Program-made: the position numbers and the translations under genes
Shown: positions 24,105 to 30,238 of the stretch, one piece after another
How positions within the stretch are numbered: the stretch's first letter is position 1
How the letters are laid out: every line of letters begins with the position of its first letter
Notes under the pieces: generated by a model
Told to the model about the DNA's origin: nothing
What the model saw: only the letters and a program-made list of their open reading frames with translations
The model's database searches: none
From: UBA4055 sp036721445
GTDB taxonomy: Bacteria; UBA4055
DNA: 30,238 bases
Direction: 5' to 3'
Assembly: GCA_036721445.1 (NCBI GenBank)
Contig: DAIMKZ010000014.1
Span: 1 to 30,238 of the forward strand

Positions 24105-24497
24105 TTATATTCTTCTTTTCTTTTTAGGCCTGCAACCGTTATGCGGTACCGGAGTAATGTCTTTTATCGAAAGTATCTCTAATCCTGCAGCGTTTAGAGC
24201 TCTTATAGAAGATTCTCTGCCTGCTCCGGGTCCTTTCACTATCACATTTACTTTTCTCAGGCCGAGTCCCATCGCTTCTTTTGCGATCTGATCGCTCGCC
24301 ATTTGGGCTGCGAAACTGGTGTTCTTTTTTGAACCTTTATAGCCGACTTTACCGCCGCTGGACCAGTTTATGATGTTTCCGTAGCTGTCTGAAAGACAAA
24401 GTAAAGTGTTGTTGAATGTAGCCTTAATATGAGCTACTCCCACCGGATCGACCTTATCTTTCTTTTTCAGCTTTTTTCTTTTTTTATCTATTGCCAA
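24105..24497 (-). CDS. rpsK: Small ribosomal subunit protein uS11 (TTG start)
   Basis: uS11 lines the 30S platform near the mRNA exit. The 130 residues include GVAHIKATFNNT and the closing DITPVPHNGCRPKKKRRI typical of the family. The start is the TTG at 24497: GGGAGG lies five bases upstream, and no in-frame ATG exists before the conserved core. The N-terminus is very lysine-rich. It lies between rpsM and rpsD. Confidence 0.98.
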   Translation of the reverse strand: MAIDKKRKKLKKKDKVDPVGVAHIKATFNNTLLCLSDSYGNIINWSSGGKVGYKGSKKNTSFAAQMASDQIAKEAMGLGLRKVNVIVKGPGAGRESSIRALNAAGLEILSIKDITPVPHNGCRPKKKRRI

Positions 24498-24529
24498 GCT
24501 ATCCTCCCTTGAGCAAAATGTTTAGAAAA

Positions 24530-24898
24530 TTATTTTTTGTTTTTTACTGCCATTTTCTTTTTACCTTTCCTTGTACGGGCGTTGGTTTTAGTCCTCTGTC
24601 CTCTTACCGGAAGGTTCTTTCTATGGCGGATACCCCTGTAATTTCCTATGTCCATCAATCTCTTGATAGCAAGCTTAGTCTGGGTCCTCAATGTTCCTTC
24701 GATAACATATTCGTTCGTGATCACTTTTCTGATCGCGTCGATCTGATCTTCGGTTAAGTCCTTTATCTTGGTATCAAAGTGAATGTTCAGTTTCTCAAGG
24801 ATCTTTCTTGATGTTGAACGTCCTATACCGAAAATATAGGTTAATCCGATCTCTACTCTTTTAGTGTTGGGTAGATCTACACCAGCTATACGAGCCAA
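24530..24898 (-). CDS. rpsM: Small ribosomal subunit protein uS13 (TTG start)
   Basis: uS13 sits at the 30S head and contacts the P-site tRNA and the 50S subunit. The 122 residues begin ARIAGVDLPNTKR and contain YIFGIGRSTSRKIL, GNYRGIRHRKNLPVRGQRTKTNARTRKG (read in two adjacent parts) and a basic tail. The start codon is the TTG at 24898, behind GGGAGGTAAAT; no ATG fits the conserved N-terminus. It follows rpmJ by 11 bp. Confidence 0.98.
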   Translation of the reverse strand: MARIAGVDLPNTKRVEIGLTYIFGIGRSTSRKILEKLNIHFDTKIKDLTEDQIDAIRKVITNEYVIEGTLRTQTKLAIKRLMDIGNYRGIRHRKNLPVRGQRTKTNARTRKGKKKMAVKNKK

Positions 24899-24909
24899 AT
24901 TTACCTCCC

Positions 24910-25023
24910 TTAACCTTGTCTTTGCTTATGTTTCTTTGTTTTACAGATAACACGAACAACACCTTTTCTGGTAATCACCTTGCAGTTGTCGCATATTTTT
25001 TTTACAGATGCTCTTACTTTCAT
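24910..25023 (-). CDS. rpmJ: Large ribosomal subunit protein bL36
   Basis: This 37-residue protein, read by hand from the minus strand, starts MKVRASVKKICDNCKVITR and ends KKHKQRQG. The zinc ligands Cys11, Cys14, Cys27 and His32 (C-x2-C-x12-C-x4-H) are all present, so it is the zinc-binding (C-plus) form. It lies between infA and rpsM, its standard place. Confidence 0.98.
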   Translation of the reverse strand: MKVRASVKKICDNCKVITRKGVVRVICKTKKHKQRQG

Positions 25024-25037
25024 CTAAAACTCCTAAA

Positions 25038-25256
25038 TCATTTGTTCCTGTAGACGATCCTTCCTTTTGTCAGATCATATGGAGATATCTCGATCTTGAC
25101 CTTGTCACCCGGAACCATTTTAATGTAATGCATTCTCATCTTTCCTGACACATGCGCCAGAATAACATGGCCGTTCTCCAGCTCGACCTTGAAAGTAGCG
25201 TTCGGCAGAGCTTCTTTGATAACACCATCTATCTTTATAGTGTTCTCTTTAGCCAT
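25038..25256 (-). CDS. infA: Translation initiation factor IF-1
   Basis: IF-1 occupies the 30S A site during initiation. The 72 residues form the single OB fold, with ALPNATFKVELENGHVILAH, SGKMRMHYI and SPYDLTKGRIVYR. The ATG at 25256 shares one base with the adk stop codon (TAATG), so translation is coupled. The usual map gene between adk and infA is absent here. Confidence 0.99.
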   Translation of the reverse strand: MAKENTIKIDGVIKEALPNATFKVELENGHVILAHVSGKMRMHYIKMVPGDKVKIEISPYDLTKGRIVYRNK

Positions 25257-25909
25257 TAATCATTCCCCTCTTCTTTGATCAGTTCCTTGACGTCATTGTA
25301 GATATCGGATACCGGCCTGTCACCGTCGATGCTGAAAAGAATTTTTTTCTTTCTATAGTATTCTATCAGCGGGCGTGTGTTACTCGTATATACTTCAAGC
25401 CTGTTCTTTATCACATCTTCCCTGTCATCGGGTCTTGAAACAACATTGCCGCCGCAGACAGAACACATATTGTCTTTTGCCGGATTCGATATAGTGTTAT
25501 AGGTCTTTCCGCATGTTGAGCAGACTCTTCTGGAAAGCAGCCTTGATATAAGAACACTGAACGGAGATTCTATGTTCAGTACCAGATCCAGCTCATTTCC
25601 TTTTTCTTTAAGTATCCTATCCAGTTCTTCAGCCTGAGACACGGTCCTCGGAAATCCGTCGAAGATAACTCCCTTTACGCAGTCCGGTCTGTTAAGCCTT
25701 TCCTTAAGTATCCTGAGCACAAGTTCGTCCGGCACAAGTTCGCCTTTAGCCATATATCCTCCGGCCAGTACACCGTCCTGGGTCTTTCTTGAAAGAGAAT
25801 CTCTCAACAGATCGCCTGTTGATATCTGAACATAACCGAAATCCTTGAGGATATGTTCGGCCTGACTTCCTTTTCCGCTCCCCGGAGCTCCCAGCAGAAG
25901 AATGTTCAT
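25256..25909 (-). CDS. adk: Adenylate kinase (zinc-LID form)
   Basis: It interconverts ATP plus AMP and two ADP. The 217 residues carry the P-loop GAPGSGKG at 7-14, the AMP-binding STGDLLR and GFPRT at 85-89, and a long LID with four zinc-site cysteines (Cys130, Cys133, Cys149, Cys152). The ATG at 25909 overlaps the secY stop by one base (TAATG). Zinc-containing LIDs are common outside the gamma-proteobacteria. Confidence 0.99.
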   Translation of the reverse strand: MNILLLGAPGSGKGSQAEHILKDFGYVQISTGDLLRDSLSRKTQDGVLAGGYMAKGELVPDELVLRILKERLNRPDCVKGVIFDGFPRTVSQAEELDRILKEKGNELDLVLNIESPFSVLISRLLSRRVCSTCGKTYNTISNPAKDNMCSVCGGNVVSRPDDREDVIKNRLEVYTSNTRPLIEYYRKKKILFSIDGDRPVSDIYNDVKELIKEEGND

Positions 25910-27234
25910 TATCTACTTCTCCCGCGCAGTTTTCCTGTTTTTAGAAATCCGTCGTAGTGATGCATCAGGAGATATGACTCGATCTGCGAAAGAGTATCAA
26001 GCGCAACACCGACCATAATGATCAGACTTGTTCCTCCGAAGAACGAAGCCAGATTGTATGATACTCCCGGGAATATCATCACAATAATGTTTGTCATTAT
26101 GGCGATAACACCCAGAAATATGGATCCCGGCAAAGATATCCTCGTTACTATGTGATCTATATGCTCGGCGGTATTTCTGCCCGGATTGACTCCCGGAATG
26201 AATCCGTTACTCTGTTTCAGATTATTCGCAACATCGTCCGGATTGAAAGTCAGAGCGGTATAGAAATAGGTGAAGAATATAATGACCAGCATATATATAC
26301 CCATATACGAAAATGACTTATAATCGAACATGCTGAAAATAAGTCCCTTCATATATGAATCGTCAGGCAGAAATGTCGCTATAGTCGACGGGAAGAACAT
26401 GATCGACTGAGCAAAAATTATGGGCATAACGCCAGCCATATTGAGTCGAAGGGGAATATACGACATCTGGTTGTTGTAAGTTCTTCCGCCTACCTGCCTT
26501 TTTGCGTAATGAACATTGACCTTTCTGTAAGCCTGTGTCAGCAGTACTACCGCGGCTATCATACCCAGCATTCCGACCCATATTATCAGTTCGACAACAA
26601 GCTCTCTGTTGCCGTTCTGCAGCTGAACGAACTCTTCAAGAACAGCTGAAGGGAATCTTGCTATGATACCGATAGTAATTATTAAGGATATCCCGTTACC
26701 TATACCTTTTGCGGTTATCTGTTCTCCGAGCCACATTAGAACTATAGTTCCTGTTGCTATTGTCAACATTGTCATTAAGTAGAATCCGGTAGTAACGTTC
26801 GGAACAACCTTCATATAATCTGAATTCATGCTTACAAGAAATTTTGCGACACCCCATCCCTGTGCAGAAGCCAGAAGAACTGTCCCGTACCTGGTCCATT
26901 GTGCAATTTTTCTTCTGCCGTCCTCGTCCCTCTGCATTTTCGATATAGTAGGGAAAACCGATCCGAGCAGCTGGATGATAATCGATGCCGAGATATACGG
27001 CATGATCCCTATGGAGAATATCGCGGCTTTTTTGAACGCTCCTCCGGTAAACATGTCGAACATTCCGAACAGAGTGTTACTCGAGCTATTGAAATAGTTA
27101 GCCAGAGCACCAACATTTATTCCCGGCATCGGAATGTGAGCCCCTATTCTGCAGACGAACAAAATACCGACAGTATAAAGAATCTTCTTTCTCAGTTCGG
27201 GGATCTTCATTATCGTTTGTATTTTTTCGATCAT
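25909..27234 (-). CDS. secY: Protein translocase subunit SecY
   Basis: SecY forms the protein-conducting channel of the inner membrane with SecE and SecG. The 441 residues contain about ten hydrophobic helices. Recognisable segments include GAHIPMPGI before the plug region, GIMPYISASIIIQL, GIGNGISLII and, near the C-terminus, NPDDVANNLKQSNGFIPG. The ATG at 27234 overlaps the rplO stop by 4 bp (ATGA). Confidence 0.99.
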   Translation of the reverse strand: MIEKIQTIMKIPELRKKILYTVGILFVCRIGAHIPMPGINVGALANYFNSSSNTLFGMFDMFTGGAFKKAAIFSIGIMPYISASIIIQLLGSVFPTISKMQRDEDGRRKIAQWTRYGTVLLASAQGWGVAKFLVSMNSDYMKVVPNVTTGFYLMTMLTIATGTIVLMWLGEQITAKGIGNGISLIITIGIIARFPSAVLEEFVQLQNGNRELVVELIIWVGMLGMIAAVVLLTQAYRKVNVHYAKRQVGGRTYNNQMSYIPLRLNMAGVMPIIFAQSIMFFPSTIATFLPDDSYMKGLIFSMFDYKSFSYMGIYMLVIIFFTYFYTALTFNPDDVANNLKQSNGFIPGVNPGRNTAEHIDHIVTRISLPGSIFLGVIAIMTNIIVMIFPGVSYNLASFFGGTSLIIMVGVALDTLSQIESYLLMHHYDGFLKTGKLRGRSR

Positions 27235-27665
27235 AATTTGACCACTTTTCCATTTACAGAATTAATTTTCTCTTCGGCGGTTTTGCTGAAGCTGTCTGCG
27301 TGCACCTCAACGCTTCTTGTAAGAGTTCCGTTACCGAGAACTTTCAGAGGCATATTGAGCTTTATCAGTCCTTTGGAATGAAGAAGTTCACGCGTTACCT
27401 TTTCTTCCGTTAGAGTTTCAAGTACGCCGACATTAATGACCGCATATTCAACTCTTGAACGGTTCTTGAAACCTCTTTTTGGAAGTCTTCTTGTCAGAGG
27501 GGTCTGGCCGCCTTCGCTGTAAAGAGCTCTGGAGTAGCCTGATCTTGACTTCTGACCTTTACTTCCTTTTCCCGCGGTTTTTCCGTTCCCGGATCCGACA
27601 CCCCTTCCTACTCTGAATTTTTTCTTAACGGAGCCTTTTGCCGGTCTTAATTCGTTTAGTTTCAT
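27231..27665 (-). CDS. rplO: Large ribosomal subunit protein uL15
   Basis: uL15 is an assembly protein with a long glycine/basic N-terminal extension threading 23S rRNA. The 144 residues start MKLNELRPAKGS and continue with the glycine-rich VGRGVGSGNGKTAGKG and KSRSG motifs; the globular part begins near residue 75. GGAAAAG lies upstream of the ATG. Its stop overlaps secY. Confidence 0.98.
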   Translation of the reverse strand: MKLNELRPAKGSVKKKFRVGRGVGSGNGKTAGKGSKGQKSRSGYSRALYSEGGQTPLTRRLPKRGFKNRSRVEYAVINVGVLETLTEEKVTRELLHSKGLIKLNMPLKVLGNGTLTRSVEVHADSFSKTAEEKINSVNGKVVKL

Positions 27666-27680
27666 CTTGTCTTTTCCGTT

Positions 27681-27866
27681 TTAAATTTCTTCAACTTGGA
27701 TCATATGCTTTACTTTGAAAAGCATTCCTCTTACCTGAGGAGTATCATTAAACTCTTTGGTAAAATTTAGTTTTCTGAGTCCTAAAGCATAGGCAGTAGC
27801 TTTGATATCTTTCTTCTGTCTTATTATGCTCTTTACCAGAGTTACCTTCAATCTCTTTTCTGTCAT
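27681..27866 (-). CDS. rpmD: Large ribosomal subunit protein uL30
   Basis: This small protein of 61 residues has the uL30 pattern: LKVTLVKSIIRQKKDIKATAYALGLRK, given here as its first two-thirds in paraphrase of the family's VTLVKS...TLRALGLRK motif. Two adjacent ATG codons exist at 27869 and 27866; GAGG stands only two bases from the first but five from the second, so I chose the second. It lies between rpsE and rplO. Confidence 0.95.
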   Translation of the reverse strand: MTEKRLKVTLVKSIIRQKKDIKATAYALGLRKLNFTKEFNDTPQVRGMLFKVKHMIQVEEI

Positions 27867-27886
27867 CATTTCCTCACGGGGGCAGT

Positions 27887-28411
27887 TTAATTATACAGCT
27901 TTTCTTTTGTGATCTTTCTAGACTTGAGAATTTCTGCTTCAGTTCTCAGCATTGAAAGCCCTTTAACAGTAGCTTTTACTATGTTATGAGCGTTAGCGCT
28001 GCCCATACATTTTGAAAGCACATTAGTGTATCCGGCACATTCCAGTACAGACCTGACTACTCCTCCCGCGATAACTCCCGTACCCGGTGTAGCAGGTTTA
28101 AGCAGAACTTTCCCGGCGCCGTACTTAGCCGTAACTTCATGCGGCAATGTCCCGTTAACGACTGCGACTTCAATCATGTTCTTCTTGGCTTCTTCTATCC
28201 CTTTCGCTATCGCATCGGTCACCTCAAGAGCCTTTCCCAGTCCGTATCCGACCTTACCCTTTCCGTCACCGACGACCATTATTGCGTTGAAACTGAAGTT
28301 CTTACCGCCTTTTACGACTTTCGTGACCCTGTTGATCTTTATCATCTTCTCGATCAGCTGAGGAGAGTCGTCTTTCGTTTTTGAAGTCTTTTTATTAGTT
28401 TCTCGAGCCAA
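27887..28411 (-). CDS. rpsE: Small ribosomal subunit protein uS5 (TTG start)
   Basis: uS5 guards the mRNA entry channel and affects decoding fidelity. The 174 residues include INRVTKVVKGGKNFSFNA, VVGDGKGKVGYGLGKA, LLKPATPGTGVIAGG and a C-terminal helix region. The start codon is the TTG at 28411, with GAGGTGA four to five bases upstream; no ATG occurs before the conserved core. It lies between rplR and rpmD. Confidence 0.98.
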   Translation of the reverse strand: MARETNKKTSKTKDDSPQLIEKMIKINRVTKVVKGGKNFSFNAIMVVGDGKGKVGYGLGKALEVTDAIAKGIEEAKKNMIEVAVVNGTLPHEVTAKYGAGKVLLKPATPGTGVIAGGVVRSVLECAGYTNVLSKCMGSANAHNIVKATVKGLSMLRTEAEILKSRKITKEKLYN

Positions 28412-28428
28412 AATTCACCTCGTAAATG

Positions 28429-28806
28429 TTAAAATTTTACTCCGGCTTTTCTTACGCCGTCGGCCAAAGCCTTCACTCTGCCGTGATAGAGATACCCGTT
28501 CCTGTCAAAAACAATACTCTCTATATTGTTCTCAAGGATCTTCTTGCCCAGGATCATTCCTACATTGAATGACACTCCTGTTTTACCTTTCATATTTTCG
28601 GGTGTCGCTATAGTACCTTCCTTTATTTCTTTGATAGCCGATGATGCGCTGAGCACAGTTTTGCCGCTCTCGTCATCGATCAGCTGAGCATAGATGTGAA
28701 GGTTGCTCCTGAAGACGCTCAGTCTTGGCCTTGTCCCGGTACCGAAGACATTCTTCCTGATGCTTTTCTTTCTTCTGAGTCTCGATTCAATTTTTTTATT
28801 CTTCAT
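28429..28806 (-). CDS. rplR: Large ribosomal subunit protein uL18
   Basis: uL18 brings 5S rRNA into the 50S subunit together with uL5. The 125 residues show the basic N-terminus RLRRKKSIRKNVFGT, PRLSVFRSNLHIYAQLIDD and the terminal YHGRVKALADGVRKAGVKF. The ATG at 28806 follows GAAGGG. It lies between rplF and rpsE. Confidence 0.98.
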   Translation of the reverse strand: MKNKKIESRLRRKKSIRKNVFGTGTRPRLSVFRSNLHIYAQLIDDESGKTVLSASSAIKEIKEGTIATPENMKGKTGVSFNVGMILGKKILENNIESIVFDRNGYLYHGRVKALADGVRKAGVKF

Positions 28807-28827
28807 TTTTTAACCCTTCGATTGATA

Positions 28828-29376
28828 CTACTTGGCTGTTTTACCGGCTTTCCTTATAATTGTCTCATCAGAGTATCTGAATCCTTTTCCTTTGTAAGGT
28901 TCCGGCTTTCTGAACGATCTTATCTTTGAAGCTATAAATCCGACAAATTCTTTATCGATCCCTGATATTCTGACTTCGGAAACGTTGCTTACCGGCTGAG
29001 TCGCCTCTATAGCGATCCCGTCGGGTATTCCAAAATAGATCGGATGAGAATATCCGAGGTTCATTATCAGATATTTGCCTTTGACTTCAGTTCTCCACCC
29101 GACACCGTTCAGTATGAGGGTTCTTGTGAAACCGTCGGACACGCCTTTTACCATATTGTTTATCAAAGCTCTGTAAAGTCCGTGAAGAGCTCTTGATGTT
29201 TTTACATCGTCAGCTCTTTCGACTTTGATCTCGCTCTCAGAAGCATCAATGCTGATAACTTCCGGTAACATAAGGCTTAATTCGCCTTTGCTGCCTTTAA
29301 CGGCAACATTTTTACCCTCTATTTTCAGGCTTACGCCTTTGGGTATATGTATTGCTTTTTTTCCAATTCTCGACAC
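28828..29376 (-). CDS. rplF: Large ribosomal subunit protein uL6 (GTG start)
   Basis: uL6 supports the sarcin-ricin loop region. The 182 residues start SRIGKKAIHIPKGV after the initiator and end with PEPYKGKGFRYSDE and IIRKAGKTAK. The initiation codon is the GTG at 29376, preceded by GAGGTGA at about seven bases. It lies between rpsH and rplR. Confidence 0.98.
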   Translation of the reverse strand: MSRIGKKAIHIPKGVSLKIEGKNVAVKGSKGELSLMLPEVISIDASESEIKVERADDVKTSRALHGLYRALINNMVKGVSDGFTRTLILNGVGWRTEVKGKYLIMNLGYSHPIYFGIPDGIAIEATQPVSNVSEVRISGIDKEFVGFIASKIRSFRKPEPYKGKGFRYSDETIIRKAGKTAK

Positions 29377-29389
29377 TTTTAGTCACCTC

Positions 29390-29788
29390 TTACCAAATAT
29401 AACACAGAACTTCACCGCCAACATTTAATTCTTTGGCTTTCTTATTAGTTATTACACCCTTCGAGGTCGACAGGATGGCCATACCGAAGTTGTTCTTTAT
29501 CCTCGGTATCTCGTTCACATCCGAATACATCCTCAAACCCGGCTTACTAACTCTCTGCAGACCGCTGATCAGGCTTTTCCCGTACTCATCATATTTCAGA
29601 TAGATTCTGAGAATCCCCTGCTTGTCATCGCGTATATTGACATACTTCTCTATAAAACCCTGATCAAGCATGATCTTTACGATCTTTCTTTTGATGTTAG
29701 AGGCCGGTATATCAACATATTTGTGCTTTGACTTCGTCGAATTTCTTACTCTCGTCAGCAAATCAGCAATAGGATCTGTCATTGTCAT
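29390..29788 (-). CDS. rpsH: Small ribosomal subunit protein uS8
   Basis: uS8 binds the central 16S domain and in E. coli represses the spc operon. The 132 residues begin MTDPIADLLTRVRN after a first MT and end STSKGVITNKKAKELNVGGEVLCYIW. AAGGAGA precedes the ATG at 29788, with Met3 as an alternative. It lies between rpsN and rplF. Confidence 0.98.
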   Translation of the reverse strand: MTMTDPIADLLTRVRNSTKSKHKYVDIPASNIKRKIVKIMLDQGFIEKYVNIRDDKQGILRIYLKYDEYGKSLISGLQRVSKPGLRMYSDVNEIPRIKNNFGMAILSTSKGVITNKKAKELNVGGEVLCYIW

Positions 29789-29822
29789 TTTTAATTTTCT
29801 CCTTGTGAGTATAAACCTTAGA

Positions 29823-30008
29823 TTACCAGCTTGCCTTTTTTACACCCGTGATCTCACCGTAACCTGCCAGTTGCCTGAAACAAATTCTGCATATGCCGTA
29901 TTCCCTGATATAACCTCTCGGCCTTCCGCATCTCTGACACCTTGAATACTGCCTGACTTTGAATTTTGGGGTTTTGTTAGCCTTAGCTATCATTGACTTT
30001 TTTGCCAT
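29823..30008 (-). CDS. rpsN: Small ribosomal subunit protein uS14, zinc-binding type
   Basis: uS14 is in the 30S head. This is the short 61-residue zinc (type Z) form: Cys24, Cys27, Cys40 and Cys43 in CQRCGRPRGY and CRICFRQLA. The ATG at 30008 overlaps the rplE stop by one base (TAATG). Its place after rplE is standard. Confidence 0.98.
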   Translation of the reverse strand: MAKKSMIAKANKTPKFKVRQYSRCQRCGRPRGYIREYGICRICFRQLAGYGEITGVKKASW

Positions 30009-30238
30009 TACTTATCCTCGGTTTTTGTTTTCTTGAACGGGAAACCGACTGACTTTAGAAGTTCGTAAGCCTCTTCGTCGGTATTAGCAGTCGTCACGAT
30101 GGTCACATTAAGCCCGTTTGCTCTGATAATATTGTCGAACTTTATTTCGGTAAATACAGTCTGTTCTTTTATACCGAAATTGTAGTTTCCCCTTCCGTCG
30201 AACGATTCGACGGGCATACCCTGAAAGTCTCTTATCCT
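30008..30238 (-). CDS. rplE: Large ribosomal subunit protein uL5 (5' end beyond window)
   Basis: Only the last 76 residues are in the window, reading in from the right edge as RIRDFQG and then ESFDGRGNYNFGIKEQ, a signature of uL5, which binds 5S rRNA and contacts P-site tRNA. The frame is open to the edge, so the internal Met at 30217 is not the start. The C-terminus (TTANTDEEAYELLKSVGFPF) is complete. Confidence 0.97.
   Translation of the reverse strand, partial: RIRDFQGMPVESFDGRGNYNFGIKEQTVFTEIKFDNIIRANGLNVTIVTTANTDEEAYELLKSVGFPFKKTKTEDK

Noticed and set aside
30008..30217. Internal Met at 30217 as a small separate gene
   Set aside because: The frame is open to the window edge and matches the uL5 C-terminus, so it is a cut gene.

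Overview
The window looks like a piece of a chromosome from an AT-leaning, Gram-negative (outer-membrane-bearing) bacterium. Every supported gene is on the minus strand, so the region is transcribed from the right end to the left. Clues to lineage are an OmpA-type porin with thrombospondin type 3 repeats, a large TPR histidine kinase and TPR diguanylate cyclase pair, a fused shikimate dehydrogenase/kinase, and a spc/alpha ribosomal operon without map. This would suit a member of the FCB group or a related candidate phylum (for example Delongbacteria or Cloacimonadota), but that placement is inference from gene content and I cannot search databases.

Layout in transcription order. (1) 30238-21951: the distal S10/spc/alpha ribosomal block, rplE(partial)-rpsN-rpsH-rplF-rplR-rpsE-rpmD-rplO-secY-adk-infA-rpmJ-rpsM-rpsK-rpsD-rpoA-rplQ, followed by tRNA-Pro(TGG) and a strong intrinsic terminator. 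Three of these genes start with TTG and one with GTG. (2) 21711-17764: a zinc-ribbon/FGE-fold membrane protein, a family 4 uracil-DNA glycosylase and NAD+-dependent DNA ligase LigA, overlapping or nearly so. (3) 17677-11207: an OmpA-family protein, a GrpE-like protein, a TPR plus J-like protein lacking HPD, an Hsp70 with a roughly 400-residue acidic tail, and pyrR, all within 22 bp of each other and closed by an intrinsic terminator. (4) 11143-8865: pyrB-pyrC, with a candidate promoter directly behind the pyrR terminator and a long hairpin terminator after pyrC. (5) 8708-5205: shikimate pathway genes aroE-aroK (fused), aroA and aroC, translationally overlapped. (6) 5114-1: a lipoprotein with a degenerate alpha/beta-hydrolase domain, a TPR-GGDEF diguanylate cyclase and a TPR histidine kinase that runs off the left edge.

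How they fit together: blocks 1, 2, 4 and 5 are housekeeping (translation and secretion, DNA repair and ligation, UMP synthesis, chorismate synthesis). Block 6 is a signalling cassette in which two proteins with similar TPR input regions feed different outputs, phosphotransfer and cyclic-di-GMP. The most unusual part is block 3, a self-contained, non-canonical Hsp70 machine: GrpE-like exchange factor, J-like partner without the HPD motif, and Hsp70 with no recognisable helical lid but a long repetitive acidic tail, placed directly behind an outer-membrane/peptidoglycan-binding protein gene. No IS elements, CRISPR arrays, prophage genes or gene-free stretches above 300 bp were seen; the largest gap is 156 bp (8709-8864).
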